Notes: generated by a model not told the origin, from the letters alone. Positions 1-9,052 are shown, counted from the stretch's first letter. The stretch: DNA of 64,000 bases from Collinsella sp. TM10-22 (GCF_003466125.1 NZ_QSOC01000003.1:1-64000), one strand, 5' to 3'. Numbers and translations: made by a program.

Positions 1-236
1 CCGGGGCCGGGAATCACGCACTCCATATTTTGTTCACAAATGAATAGAACCCTTAGTTGCTTCACTGAGGCCGTATTCGAAGCAAGAGCTTCTGATATTG
101 GCGATGACCAGCTGGTTTATAGGTGTTAAGGCGTCGGTCATCTCTGGAGCGCCACTTTACTCCAAAAGCATCAGCTATTTGTTTCCCGTCGGTAAAAGGC
201 AGGTTTTGTTCGCCAAGCGTTCTTATATATAGAGAA
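1..236. other. Left edge with no recognisable gene
   Basis: I see no convincing coding frame, RNA gene or repeat in this stretch. Short frames crossing it run into tRNA debris and look spurious. Confidence 0.5.
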
Positions 237-265
237 GTTCGGGTTCGAACCCGTGGCTCGGCAAC

Positions 266-294
266 AAAAAGCGACCAACCGGAGTCAATCGCTT
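266..294 (-). terminator. Terminator-like hairpin in tRNA-Lys debris
   Basis: Read on the minus strand, a 10-bp stem with wobble pairs and a TCCG loop is followed by a run of T. It lies just beyond a partial copy of the tRNA-Lys 3' end at 304..323, in the same relation that the terminator at 441..470 has to the intact tRNA. It looks like a diverged duplicate of that terminator. Confidence 0.5.
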
Positions 295-303
295 TCTGTT
301 CTA

Positions 304-323
304 TGGCGGGCCGTCAGGGGTTC
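304..323 (-). repeat. Partial copy of the tRNA-Lys 3' end
   Basis: Sixteen bases (308..323) match 487..502 inside the intact tRNA-Lys exactly. The match stops in the T-loop. On the minus strand the copy ends in G-CCA, whereas the intact gene does not encode CCA. The interval between the two copies (324..440) is filled with GC-rich hairpins and an isolated T-arm-like GGGTTCGAACCC. Confidence 0.6.
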
Positions 324-440
324 AGCCTGCTTCGCAGGCGGCCGCTGCGGCGCTTTCGCGCCTTGCGCGCTGCGCTGGCAAACGCTCTCGCGTTTACTCA
401 GCTCCGCGCCCCGACGGGTTCGAACCCATGGAAGGGCGAC

Positions 441-470
441 AAAAAAGACGGCCAACCGAAGTTGACCGTC
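441..470 (-). terminator. Rho-independent terminator of tRNA-Lys
   Basis: On the minus strand a 10-bp stem (one mismatch) closed by a TTCG tetraloop is followed by TTTTTT. It starts 16 bases beyond the tRNA-Lys 3' end and fits a terminator for that single-tRNA transcript. Confidence 0.8.
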
Positions 471-485
471 TCAACAATCTTTGGG

Positions 486-558
486 TGGGCCGTCAGGGGT
501 TCGAACCCTGGACCTTGGGATTAAAAGTCCCCTGCTCTGCCAGCTGAGCTAACGGCCC
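486..558 (-). tRNA. tRNA-Lys (anticodon TTT)
   Basis: A 73-nt cloverleaf reads on the minus strand, with acceptor GGGCCGT paired to ACGGCCC, D-arm TAGCTCAGCTGGCAGAGCA, anticodon loop CTTTTAA and T-arm with GTTCGAAC. The discriminator is A. The next bases are not CCA, so the CCA end must be added after transcription. A terminator follows at 441..470. Confidence 0.95.
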
Positions 559-586
559 GCGGGTGGCATTGTACCACGGTCTGGGT

Positions 587-1867
587 CTATTCCCAACTCC
601 ATTGGCCGTTCTGGAAAATCACAACTTCACGTCCATCAGGCGTAATGCCCGTAATATCGATGTCGTCCGTGCCGATCATAAAGTCAACATGCGTGCTCGA
701 GACGTTAACGCCATGCTCCAGGAGCTCCTCCTTGGACATGTCATACCCGCCCTCGATGCACTCGGGGAAGCCGACACCCAGCGCAAGGTGGCAGCTGGCG
801 TTCTCGTCATAGAGCGTATCGTAGAACAGAACGCCACTTTCGCGGATCGGCGTGTTCTTGGAAATGAGCGCGACCTCTCCCAGATGAGCAGCGCCCTCAT
901 CGGTATCGATGATGCTCGCAAGCGTCGCCTTGCCCACGCGGGCGTCGTAGTCCACCACACGGCCGCCCTCGAACTTAATCCAAAAATCGTCGACCTTGTT
1001 ACCGTGGTGGATGAGCGGCATGGCCGAGTACACGATACCGTCGGCACGCATGCGATCGGGCGAAGTGAAGACCTCCTCGGTGGGGATGTTGGGGAAGAAG
1101 GGATGTCCATCGGGCGTCTTACCCTTGCCGCCGGCCCACTCGTGACCCTTCGTCATGCCAATCGTCAGATCGGTTCCATTTGCCGCGGTGTAATGCAGCC
1201 GGTCAAAACGATTGTCGTTCAGGAAGCGCAAGTTCTTTTCGAACGCCGCGTCATGAAGCTCCCAGTCGCTCTCCGGGTCCTGGCCATCGGCGCGAGCGGT
1301 GTGCAGAATCGCATTCCACAGCTTATAGATTGCAACCTCATCGGCGTCTCCCGGGAACACCTCGCGCGCCCAAGCCACGACCGGAGCGCCGGCGATGCAC
1401 CACGGATTGATGTTGTAATCCAGTCCACGGCGGAAAACTTTGCACTGCGTATTCCTCGCCTTGGATGCCGCGGCCGGCTTGGCTGGATCGATGCCCTTGA
1501 GGGCTGCAGGATCCGCACCCTCAATAAAGATAAAGCAGGCACCGTCCTGGGCCAGGGAATCCAGCTGCAGGCGCTTCCACTCGGGCGTCTGCTCGAAATA
1601 GCTTTTATCGACATGCTCGTACGTGAGCCTCGTCACGGCATCATCGGCCCAAATGACCGTCACGTGGCCGGCGCCGGCAGCATAGGCCTCCGCGACCACC
1701 ACGCGCGCAAACGGCGCGCACTCGACCGGAGACTGAACGACGACTTCCTGGCCGGGCTTGACGTTTACGCCCTTGCGGACGACCAGGCGAGCGTAGTTTT
1801 TAATCTTGGGCTCCAGGGCCTTCATGCCCTCCAGAGCCTCTTCAACCGTCAGGGCAGCTCGAATCAT
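587..1867 (-). CDS. M29 family metallo-aminopeptidase (AmpS/PepS type)
   Basis: The predicted 426-residue cytoplasmic protein matches M29 aminopeptidases, which use a two-metal site to release N-terminal residues from peptides. Likely metal ligands are visible in the usual order: Glu in IPTEEVFTSP, Glu in HLGEVALI, His in NASCHLAL, then the His and Asp cluster STHVDFMIGTDDIDI near the C terminus. The length is normal for the family. I chose the second ATG because GGAG lies six bases before it; a start 12 bases upstream has no good ribosome site. The gene is probably monocistronic and serves peptide turnover. The family call is solid; substrate preference cannot be read. Confidence 0.88.
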   Translation of the reverse strand: MIRAALTVEEALEGMKALEPKIKNYARLVVRKGVNVKPGQEVVVQSPVECAPFARVVVAEAYAAGAGHVTVIWADDAVTRLTYEHVDKSYFEQTPEWKRLQLDSLAQDGACFIFIEGADPAALKGIDPAKPAAASKARNTQCKVFRRGLDYNINPWCIAGAPVVAWAREVFPGDADEVAIYKLWNAILHTARADGQDPESDWELHDAAFEKNLRFLNDNRFDRLHYTAANGTDLTIGMTKGHEWAGGKGKTPDGHPFFPNIPTEEVFTSPDRMRADGIVYSAMPLIHHGNKVDDFWIKFEGGRVVDYDARVGKATLASIIDTDEGAAHLGEVALISKNTPIRESGVLFYDTLYDENASCHLALGVGFPECIEGGYDMSKEELLEHGVNVSSTHVDFMIGTDDIDITGITPDGREVVIFQNGQWSWE

Positions 1868-1895
1868 GTGCCACTCCATCTATCTATAGAACAGT

Positions 1896-1927
1896 AAAAA
1901 AGGCGCGCCGCAAAAACGACGCGCCTT
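1896..1927 (-). terminator. Terminator after the purC operon
   Basis: On the minus strand a GC-rich stem (AGGCGCG paired with CGCGCCT, one mismatch) is followed by a T-run. It closes the transcript carrying purC and the small membrane protein gene. Confidence 0.75.
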
Positions 1928-1957
1928 ATATCTTAGCGATAAGTATGAATGCAAACG

Positions 1958-2533
1958 CTATTTCTTCTTGGAGTCCTTTTTGTCCTCCTCGGCAGCCGCG
2001 CGCTCGATAAGGGCGTCGAGCTTGTTCTCGGACATGCCCTCGGCCTGCGTGCGGTACATGTTGCGCAGGGGACGAATACGAACGAAGTCGTAGATAAAAT
2101 CACCCAGAATGATGACATAGGACAAAATGATGCCGACCATCTGGACGGGACTGGACACCGTGCCGCCGGGAGCGAAGTAGAGCGAAGCCCCAATTGCCAC
2201 GACGAGTACCATGCCGATGGCGAGCACGGCCCACCAGATACGACGGCGCTTGGTGTAGTCCTCGTCCTGCTTGAGGAGAATATTCGACACCGTGTAGATA
2301 CGATCCTCGCGAGCACGCTGTTTGGCCTTGCGGGCGCGCTTCTCCTCCTTGGAAAGGCCTTCCAGGTTTTCACCCTTCTCGAGCTCTTTGCGGCGAGCTT
2401 TAGACGAAGCCGGCACGACGCGAACGGAGCTCGCTGCCTGGCGGGCGGGTTTAGCAGATGCGGCGGACTTGCGCGCAACCCCGGTAACCTCGTGGGATTG
2501 CGTGCGCTTGTTCGTGGCGCTACGGGTACTCAC
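1958..2533 (-). CDS. Small two-TM membrane protein of unknown function
   Basis: This 191-residue protein has a basic, Ser/Ala/Lys-rich N-terminal half of about 95 residues. Two hydrophobic segments follow (about 100-120 and 132-150), then a charged tail ending in lysines. I do not recognise a family. The start is GTG directly after the purC stop codon, with GAAGGAG nine bases upstream inside purC, so translation is probably coupled to purC. Because the only link to purine synthesis is position, no function is proposed. Confidence 0.7.
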   Translation of the reverse strand: MSTRSATNKRTQSHEVTGVARKSAASAKPARQAASSVRVVPASSKARRKELEKGENLEGLSKEEKRARKAKQRAREDRIYTVSNILLKQDEDYTKRRRIWWAVLAIGMVLVVAIGASLYFAPGGTVSSPVQMVGIILSYVIILGDFIYDFVRIRPLRNMYRTQAEGMSENKLDALIERAAAEEDKKDSKKK

Positions 2534-3421
2534 TTATGCGTTCTCCTTCATGCTTGTGAACTGGGAGCCCGTGATGATCTGGAAGGCCTCGCGATAGCGC
2601 TCGGACGTGCCATCGATGACCTCGGCGGGCAGGTGCGGAGTCTCCCCCGTCATATCCCAGTTGGCTTTGAGCCAATTGCGGACGAATTGCTTGTCGTAGC
2701 TAGGCTGGATCTTGCCCTCCTCGTAGCTGGCAGCAGGCCAGAAACGGCTGGAGTCGGGCGTGAGGCACTCGTCGATCAGCGTGACCTTGCCATCTATGAC
2801 ACCAAACTCAAACTTAGTGTCGGCAATGATGATGCCACGGGTCGCGGCGTACTCAGCAGCGGCCTTGTAGATCTTGAGAGACAGGTCACGAATCTGCGTG
2901 GCGATGTCCTCGCCCACGATCTCGCAGCAACGCTCGAACGAGATGTTCTCGTCGTGGTCACCGATCTCGGCCTTCGTGGACGGCGTGAACAGCGGCTCGG
3001 GAAGCTTGGAAGCCTCGATCAGGCCCTCAGGCAGCTGGATGCCGCAGACGGTGCCGTTCTCGTCGTAGGTCTTCTTGCCCGAACCGGTCAGATAGCCGCG
3101 GACGATGCACTCGATAGGAATCGTCTGGGCCTTCTTAACCAGCATGGCGCGGCCAGCGAGGTAGTCACGATACTCAGCAAACTCCTCGGGGAAATCCGCC
3201 GGGTCGATGGAGACGAGATGGTTGGGGACGATATCGGCAAACTTGTCGAACCAGAACGCCGAGATGCGATTGAGCACCTCTCCCTTAAACGGAATCTCGT
3301 CGGGAAGAATGAAGTCGAACGCAGAAATGCGGTCGGTGGCGACCATCAGCAGGTTTTCACCGGCATCGTAGATATCACGAACCTTGCCACGGGAATCCGG
3401 ACGACGCTCCATCGTTGTCAC
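2534..3421 (-). CDS. purC: Phosphoribosylaminoimidazole-succinocarboxamide synthase (SAICAR synthetase)
   Basis: PurC joins aspartate to CAIR using ATP in de novo purine synthesis. The family N terminus RGKVRDIYD is present, followed by ATDRISAFD, the ECIVRGYLTGSG motif and the C-terminal LIDECLTPDSSRFWP, giving a full-length enzyme of about 295 residues. A GTG nine bases further upstream overlaps the AAGGAG ribosome site, so the next GTG (eight bases after AAGGAG) is the likelier start. Other purine genes in the window (purB, purA, purD) are scattered, not clustered. The downstream membrane protein gene abuts it. Confidence 0.95.
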   Translation of the reverse strand: MTTMERRPDSRGKVRDIYDAGENLLMVATDRISAFDFILPDEIPFKGEVLNRISAFWFDKFADIVPNHLVSIDPADFPEEFAEYRDYLAGRAMLVKKAQTIPIECIVRGYLTGSGKKTYDENGTVCGIQLPEGLIEASKLPEPLFTPSTKAEIGDHDENISFERCCEIVGEDIATQIRDLSLKIYKAAAEYAATRGIIIADTKFEFGVIDGKVTLIDECLTPDSSRFWPAASYEEGKIQPSYDKQFVRNWLKANWDMTGETPHLPAEVIDGTSERYREAFQIITGSQFTSMKENA

Positions 3422-3530
3422 GTGAGTCACTCCTTACCTAAATACGACAGAAATGCGGGTTCTTTCCCACACGTTTTCGCAAACTCGGAGCGGCAGGGAC
3501 GCGGCCCCTCCTTCACCGAATAGCGAAAAG

Positions 3531-5096
3531 CTAGTGCTCCATTGTAGTAGATGCCGCGTCCGCCGTGTGCTCGCGGGGCAGATGAATTGTAAAAGTCGTA
3601 CCCTTTCCAAGCTCCGACTCCACGGATATGTAGCCATGGTGACGCTCGACGATCTGCTTGGTCACGGCGAGGCCAACGCCCAGGCCGCCAGCTTCGCGGG
3701 CGCGGCTGGCATCGGCGCGCCAAAAACGGCCAAAGATGCGCGACAGATCGTCCTTGGCAATGCCGATACCGGTATCCGAAACGGCAATACTGACATGCTT
3801 GCGGTCACTGAGCACCGACACCACGACCCAACCGCCCTCGGGGGTGTAGCGCATGGCGTTGCTCATGAGGTTGATGACGCATTGCGTGATCATATCGGGG
3901 TCGGCCTCGACGACATCATCGTGACCTTGGGTCTCGTCTGCAAAGCGCAAGCGCAGATCGCGGTCGACAAACAGGCGCTCCTGAGCGTTGACGATGGAGC
4001 GCACGAAGGGGACCATGTCCATCTGCTCAAGGTTGAGCGGCGCCGTGCTGTTTTCCATGCGCGACAGGTCGAGCATCTGCTGCACCAGACGGGCAAGTCG
4101 ACGCGTCTCGGAAGCAACGGTTTCCAAATGCTCATCATCGGTGGGATACACGCCGTCCTGCATGGCCTCGACCGTTGCAAGCATGGCCATAAGCGGTGTG
4201 CGAAGCTCGTGCGCGACATCCGAGGTCAGGCGCTTTTCGTGCTTCATATCCTTCTCGAGCGAGGTGGCCATCTCGTCAAAGGTCTCACCCAGCTGATCGA
4301 TTTCGTCATCGCCGCGCAAGCCCGTGCGAGCGGATAGATCGCCATCGCGAATTTGCTTGGCCGTGCTGGTAATACGATGAATCGGCTTGGTGAGCATGCG
4401 CGACATGAGCGATCCGATAACGACCGAGATGCAGACTGCCACAACCGCGGCAAGGGCCATGGCGTTAAAGGTCTTCTCTCTAAACGCAGAATCTGCCTTG
4501 GTGAGCAGGGCGTCGGAGCCGATGGCCCATAGCTTTACCTGTCCGACATGCTCGCCGGAAGACGTTATGATTTCGACGTTGGCAACACTATCGGAGTCGG
4601 TGGGCGCCGACGAAACCGGGCTATGCGAGGCCTTTTTACCGCTCGAGCTGCTCGACGCCGATTCGCTCTCGCGCACATCGGCGGTCGCACTTGCCGAAGG
4701 CCATGAGTCGTCATAAACGATCACGCCCTTTTTGTTGACGACCTGCATGCCCAGATCGTCGGACACCAAACTCGATGTCGCGACCGTGCGCAGCTCGCCC
4801 GCCGTCCAATTGCCGTTTTCCTCGTACGAGGTCGCAAGCTTTTCGGCGGCAGAATTGGCGATCTCAACGATATTGGAACGCGTGTAATCCGAAAAGACGG
4901 TGCCCCATACAACGGAGACAACGCCCACCAGCACCAATACCGTCATGAGCGACGTCAGGGCAAAAGCCAGGGCCATACGCGAGGGATAGCTCATCGTTGG
5001 CCGTGAATCGGAACGAGGCGTGTTCCAACTTGCTTTGGAACCCGCCTCGTTCTCCTGCTTGTGCTTTTGTCCGATTTCAAAGCGCGCAGGTGTCAT
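3531..5096 (-). CDS. Membrane sensor histidine kinase with HAMP domain
   Basis: The 521-residue protein has a cytoplasmic N-terminal tail, a first membrane segment (about 42-65), and an extracytoplasmic sensor region of about 145 residues with a Ser-rich low-complexity stretch (about 145-172). A second membrane segment (about 210-231), a HAMP linker and a HisKA domain with phospho-acceptor His296 in DVAHELRTPL follow. The ATPase shows the N-box LMSNAMRYT, the G1 box DTGIGI and the G2 box GGLGVGLA. It is an active-looking kinase. The gene starts 11 bases after the response regulator stop, forming a standard pair. The signal sensed is unknown; layout resembles cell-envelope sensing kinases. Confidence 0.93.
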   Translation of the reverse strand: MTPARFEIGQKHKQENEAGSKASWNTPRSDSRPTMSYPSRMALAFALTSLMTVLVLVGVVSVVWGTVFSDYTRSNIVEIANSAAEKLATSYEENGNWTAGELRTVATSSLVSDDLGMQVVNKKGVIVYDDSWPSASATADVRESESASSSSSGKKASHSPVSSAPTDSDSVANVEIITSSGEHVGQVKLWAIGSDALLTKADSAFREKTFNAMALAAVVAVCISVVIGSLMSRMLTKPIHRITSTAKQIRDGDLSARTGLRGDDEIDQLGETFDEMATSLEKDMKHEKRLTSDVAHELRTPLMAMLATVEAMQDGVYPTDDEHLETVASETRRLARLVQQMLDLSRMENSTAPLNLEQMDMVPFVRSIVNAQERLFVDRDLRLRFADETQGHDDVVEADPDMITQCVINLMSNAMRYTPEGGWVVVSVLSDRKHVSIAVSDTGIGIAKDDLSRIFGRFWRADASRAREAGGLGVGLAVTKQIVERHHGYISVESELGKGTTFTIHLPREHTADAASTTMEH

Positions 5097-5107
5097 ATGT
5101 GATTTCC

Positions 5108-5830
5108 CTATTTCTCGTCCGACTTATCGGTCTTGGCCGGGGCCTCGAAGCGATAGCCAACACCGTGGACGGTATAGAGCCACTTAGGCTTCTTGGGGTC
5201 GTCGCCCAGCTTGGCGCGAAGGTTCTTCACGTGGCTGTCGATGGTGCGCTCATAGCCCTCAAAGTCGTAGCCGAGAACCTTCTCAACCAGCTCCATACGG
5301 TTGTAGACACGACCGGGATGACGAGCAAGCGTGGTGAGCAGCTTAAACTCGGAAGCGGTCAGGTCCACTTCCTTGTTCTCGACCAAAATCTTGTGGCCCG
5401 AGATATCGATGACCAGATCGCCGAAGTCGAGTACCTCGACGGCGGGCTCGTCGGCCTGATGGGCACGGCGGAACAGAGCGCGAACGCGCGCAACAAGCTC
5501 GCGCGGCGAGAACGGCTTGATCAGATAGTCGTCGGCTCCGAGCTCGAGGCCGATAATACGGTCTTCGATCTCGCCCTTGGCGGTAAGCATGATAATAGGC
5601 ACATCCGAGGTGTCGCGAATGGTGCGGCAAACGCGCTCACCGGGAATCTTAGGGAGCATGAGGTCGAGCACGACCAGGTCGAACTGATGCTTCTCGAACT
5701 CCTCGATAGCAGACTGGCCGTCGCCCACACCCACAACCCAATAGCCCTCGCGCTCGAGATAGGCAGCGACAGCGTCACGGATTGCCTTCTCATCCTCGAC
5801 CAGCAGAATCTTTTTTGCATCTGAAGCCAT
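5108..5830 (-). CDS. OmpR/PhoB-family response regulator
   Basis: This 240-residue protein has a receiver domain with acidic pocket VEDE, phospho-acceptor Asp56 in LDLMLP, the Thr of MLTAKG and the Lys of IKPFSP. A C-terminal winged helix follows, with SEFKLLTTLARHPG and the RTIDSHVKNLRAKLG recognition region. It should bind DNA after phosphorylation by the kinase encoded just downstream. The ATG was chosen because AGGGGGG lies eight bases upstream; a TTG 21 bases earlier lacks support. The roughly 150 bases upstream probably hold the promoter of the pair. Confidence 0.94.
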   Translation of the reverse strand: MASDAKKILLVEDEKAIRDAVAAYLEREGYWVVGVGDGQSAIEEFEKHQFDLVVLDLMLPKIPGERVCRTIRDTSDVPIIMLTAKGEIEDRIIGLELGADDYLIKPFSPRELVARVRALFRRAHQADEPAVEVLDFGDLVIDISGHKILVENKEVDLTASEFKLLTTLARHPGRVYNRMELVEKVLGYDFEGYERTIDSHVKNLRAKLGDDPKKPKWLYTVHGVGYRFEAPAKTDKSDEK

Positions 5831-5982
5831 AACACGGCCCCCCTGTCTCAATTAGCTAAGAACAAGCCCATTTTAACGCACCTATGCCCACCGAGCACCG
5901 CTGCAGTGCGGCGGCTCGGCGGGCGGTACTCACAATTACAACGCGTTTATTCCCCCGTTGGCGCCTTTTTAACCCCTCGGTA

Positions 5983-7194
5983 CTAAAGAGAGAATAGGCG
6001 GGCAGTGACCGTCTCGGGGATTCCCTGGCTGTTGCGTACCGTGGCATAGGTCAAAAACGTATTCGATTTACCCGCCGTAGCTGGATAATCGCCATATTCA
6101 AGGGCGCGGTCGGGCGACAGCAGCGAGCCATAGGTTTTGGCGGAGGTATCGATCAGAAAATGCGATGCCTGAACCTTAACCAGATATTTGTTCTTCCTGC
6201 CGGCGGCACATGCAAGCGGCTCACGCGACAGGAATAGGAAGGTCCCGTTCTCGTTGCCAATATAGGTGCCCATGTTGCCAAGACTTCCCACGCCGTTATA
6301 GGTCGCCTCGATGGAGAACACAAATGTGTCACCCATATATACGGCCTCAAAGGGAGACACCGAGGAGGGAAGGACCAGCTGAGCCCTTTTGGTATTGTTG
6401 CCGTCCGTCAGGTCAATCGCCGTCATGCCGTAGTAGACACCCTCGTCATTGCGCACGCGCGGGGATATGGTCAAGATACCGTCACTCACGCGCGGGGCAG
6501 ATGCAAAGCGACCCGTTGACTTCCAAATGGTCTCGGCCTTTGCCTCATCGAGCGAACGGCGGTAGCAATACGAATCGCTACTCGTCTTATTTCCGCCCGT
6601 TGAGGGCATCTTGTACCAAATGACAGACGATTCGAACGCCGTAAACATCGGCGGATCGTAGTCCTTGCCGCCTCGGTCGAGCTCAACCACATCGCCGACA
6701 AGCGACGCGCCTGCCATACTTTGCGCATAGAGCTTCCATGACGAATTCGCAAAGTTCATCTCGACCCAAGCAAACACGCCATCGCCGGCGCGGACATCGT
6801 AAAACGAATACCCCGTACCTTCGACGGGATCCTCGATAAGCGTCGTGAGCGAGCCATCGCCCAGGTTGAGCACACCAAGCGTATTGGCATGCAGGGCAGA
6901 AGCAGGCGCCATCATCGCGGCAGCGTAGTCACCATCGCAGTAGTACAGTAGCGTGCCCAAGGGCAATGTCCATGAAGCCGTGGGCTCAAGATCGATATCG
7001 ACGGCCTCATACTCATCCGTAATCGAGATAATCTTTGAGTCGTCTTTGATAACCTGTGGCTCGCCGGCAGCGTCGTCGCTGGTACCCGTTTTCTTTGAGC
7101 ATCCGGCAAGCACCGTGGCAGCGCCCGCGGCAGCCCCTCCGAGCACAAAGCCGCGGCGCGATATTCCGTTCTTGATCTGGCCGGCGATACCCAT
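5983..7194 (-). CDS. Tat-type secreted lipoprotein, possible beta-propeller
   Basis: The 403-residue protein opens with a twin-arginine signal, ISRRGFVLGGAAAGAA, leading into the lipobox VLAGC with the lipid-modified Cys at residue 32. The mature part has many short aromatic and Gly/Asp-rich beta repeats, suggesting a propeller-like fold, but I recognise no family or catalytic residue. The ATG overlaps the stop of the preceding TSCPD gene (TAATG), so the two are translated together. Export by Tat implies folding in the cytoplasm before transport. A longer frame starting 54 bases upstream would destroy the signal and is rejected. Confidence 0.8.
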   Translation of the reverse strand: MGIAGQIKNGISRRGFVLGGAAAGAATVLAGCSKKTGTSDDAAGEPQVIKDDSKIISITDEYEAVDIDLEPTASWTLPLGTLLYYCDGDYAAAMMAPASALHANTLGVLNLGDGSLTTLIEDPVEGTGYSFYDVRAGDGVFAWVEMNFANSSWKLYAQSMAGASLVGDVVELDRGGKDYDPPMFTAFESSVIWYKMPSTGGNKTSSDSYCYRRSLDEAKAETIWKSTGRFASAPRVSDGILTISPRVRNDEGVYYGMTAIDLTDGNNTKRAQLVLPSSVSPFEAVYMGDTFVFSIEATYNGVGSLGNMGTYIGNENGTFLFLSREPLACAAGRKNKYLVKVQASHFLIDTSAKTYGSLLSPDRALEYGDYPATAGKSNTFLTYATVRNSQGIPETVTARLFSL

Positions 7195-7457
7195 TAGGCG
7201 ATCTCGGCGCGAGCGGCCTCGATAGCGCGCGTGAGCTGATCGGCGCAAGAAGTCTTCTTCATACCGCAGGTATTACCAGCGAGAACCTCGATGACGCGAT
7301 CGGCAGGAGCGCCCTCGACCAGCTTGGAGATAGCCTTGAGATTGCCGTTGCAGCCACCGGTAAACTCGACGCCCACCACCTTGTTGCCGTCATCGGACAG
7401 GTCAAGGTGAATATTGCGAGCACACACGCCCTGAGGCTTGTAATCAAACGAAATCAT
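7194..7457 (-). CDS. TSCPD domain protein
   Basis: This 87-residue protein matches the small TSCPD family (TIGR03905-like) by GGCNGNLKAISKLVEG and by CGMKKTSCADQLTRAI near the C terminus, where TSC-D gives the family name. Related domains occur at the C terminus of some ribonucleotide reductases, and the cysteines may bind metal; the free-standing protein has no established function known to me. A good ribosome site (GAGAGGGG) precedes the ATG. Its stop overlaps the start of the lipoprotein gene. Confidence 0.85.
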   Translation of the reverse strand: MISFDYKPQGVCARNIHLDLSDDGNKVVGVEFTGGCNGNLKAISKLVEGAPADRVIEVLAGNTCGMKKTSCADQLTRAIEAARAEIA

Positions 7458-7520
7458 GCGATCCCCTCTCAGAATGTTATTCGAGACGACTATTATCCCC
7501 GTCTTTCCCTAAATGCAACG

Positions 7521-7561
7521 AGGCGCTTTGCCGGCAACACACATTACCAGCAAAGCGCCCT
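7521..7561 (-). terminator. Possible terminator after purB
   Basis: A 10-bp perfect inverted repeat (GGCGCTTTGC and its complement) with an 18-base loop lies just beyond the purB stop. The T-run on the minus strand is poor, so it may be a stabilising hairpin or a weak terminator. Confidence 0.45.
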
Positions 7562-7585
7562 AAAAAGCTAACGTTATGCCCGAAC

Positions 7586-8932
7586 CTACTCGAAGCTCAG
7601 CTGCTCCAGGCGATCGAAGACCGTGTCGATACGGGTGAGGAAGTCCCACGGATCAAAGATCTCGTCGAGCTTCTCCTGGCTGACGGTGCAGCGCGGGTCG
7701 GCCTCGAGACGCTCCTTAAAGGTGGGACCGGAGACGCAATCCTGCACCTCGTGCCAGGTAGCCATGGCGTTTTCCTGCACGATGGCATAGGCATCCTCGC
7801 GGGTGATGCCCGTATCGACGAGGGCCAGCAGGACCTTGGAGGAGAAGATGAGGCCGCGAGTCTTGTTGAGGTTGGCCATCATGCGAGCCGGATACAGCTG
7901 CAGGCCGTCGATAACGCGGATAAGGCACTGGAACATGTGGTCGAGTGCGATAAAGCTATCGGCCTGGGCGACGCGCTCGGCAGAGGAGTGCGAAATGTCG
8001 CGCTCATGCCACAGGGCGACATTGTCGAAGGCAACCTGGGCATTGGACTTCACGACGCGCGACAGGCCACAGACCTTCTCCATGGTGATCGGGTTGCGCT
8101 TATGTGGCATGGCGGAGCTGCCCTTTTGACCCTTGCGGAACGGCTCCTCGGCCTCGAGCGTATCGGTCTTCTGCAGATTGCGGACCTCGGTAGCAATGCG
8201 CTCGCAGGTGGCCGCCGTGGTGGCAAGGACGCCGGCCAGGTAGGCATGATGGTCGCGGCTGATGACCTGCGTGGACAGCGGATCGTGGACCAGGCCCAGG
8301 TGCTCACAGACGTACTCCTCGACGAACGGCTCGATGGAGCTGTAGGTGCCGACGGCACCGGAGATGGCACCGAAGGCAACGTTCTTGCGAGCGTCCTCAA
8401 GACGATCCAGATCGCGCTTGAGCTCCCAGGCCCAAGAGCCAAACTTCATACCGAAGGTCATCGGCTCGGCATGGATGCCATGGGTGCGACCGGCGCAGAG
8501 CGTGTTGCGCTCCTCGAAGGCGCGACGCTTGCAAATCTCGCCAAGCTTCTTGACGTCCTCGATAATCAGGTCACAGGCCTGGGTGAGCTGGTAGCACAGA
8601 GCCGTATCGCCCAGATCGGAGCTGGTCATGCCATAGTGAACCCAGCGGCTGGGCTTGGGGTCGCCCTCGGGCACATCGGCGTCGATGTACTCCTTCATGT
8701 TGGTCAGGAAGGCAATAACGTCGTGGCGCGTGACTTCCTCGATCTCGTCGACCTTTGCCTTCTCAAAGTTGGCGTGGTCGCGGATCCACTGGGCTTCGTC
8801 TTTAGAAATGCCGATCTTGCCGAGCTCCGCCTGGGCCTCACAGGCCAGAACCTCGATCTCCTGCCAAATGGCGTACTTATTCTCGAGGGAGAAGATGTGT
8901 CCCATCTCCGGGCGGGTATAGCGATCGATCAT
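7586..8932 (-). CDS. purB: Adenylosuccinate lyase
   Basis: PurB cleaves SAICAR to AICAR and adenylosuccinate to AMP, acting in both halves of purine synthesis. The 448-residue protein has the fumarase-superfamily signature KGQKGSSAMPHKRNP and the His-containing AGRTHGIHAEP segment expected for the catalytic acid, plus the N-terminal RYTRPEMGHIF typical of the family. The ATG has AAGGAG at good spacing; a start 66 bases upstream is unlikely. It is separated from the other purine genes and followed by a hairpin. Confidence 0.96.
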   Translation of the reverse strand: MIDRYTRPEMGHIFSLENKYAIWQEIEVLACEAQAELGKIGISKDEAQWIRDHANFEKAKVDEIEEVTRHDVIAFLTNMKEYIDADVPEGDPKPSRWVHYGMTSSDLGDTALCYQLTQACDLIIEDVKKLGEICKRRAFEERNTLCAGRTHGIHAEPMTFGMKFGSWAWELKRDLDRLEDARKNVAFGAISGAVGTYSSIEPFVEEYVCEHLGLVHDPLSTQVISRDHHAYLAGVLATTAATCERIATEVRNLQKTDTLEAEEPFRKGQKGSSAMPHKRNPITMEKVCGLSRVVKSNAQVAFDNVALWHERDISHSSAERVAQADSFIALDHMFQCLIRVIDGLQLYPARMMANLNKTRGLIFSSKVLLALVDTGITREDAYAIVQENAMATWHEVQDCVSGPTFKERLEADPRCTVSQEKLDEIFDPWDFLTRIDTVFDRLEQLSFE

Positions 8933-9035
8933 AGCGGCTCCTTTTTGGTTATTGGCACGTTGGTCGTAACCCAACCATTGTACCGTGCGCAGGTGCAAGT
9001 ATGGACAGTAGGCATGAACCTAACATTTTGGAATT

Positions 9036-9052
9036 GGAGCGGGCAACGGGAC
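9036..9052 (-). repeat. Copy 1 of tRNA-Gly 3'-tail repeat
   Basis: These 17 bases are identical to 9489..9505, the 3' end of tRNA-Gly including the first two bases of its encoded CCA. The match stops at the T-loop, after which GTCCGCG and a GC-rich palindrome follow. The next copy lies 130 bases to the right. Confidence 0.75.

Noticed and set aside
123..524. Plus-strand frame across the tRNA-Lys debris
   Set aside because: It reads through tRNA T-arms (GSNPGPWD ending), a common spurious annotation; no start signal.
1949..3523. Long plus-strand frame opposite purC and its neighbour
   Set aside because: It is a shadow of the minus-strand genes; it has no recognisable motif and no ribosome site, and high GC favours long antisense frames.
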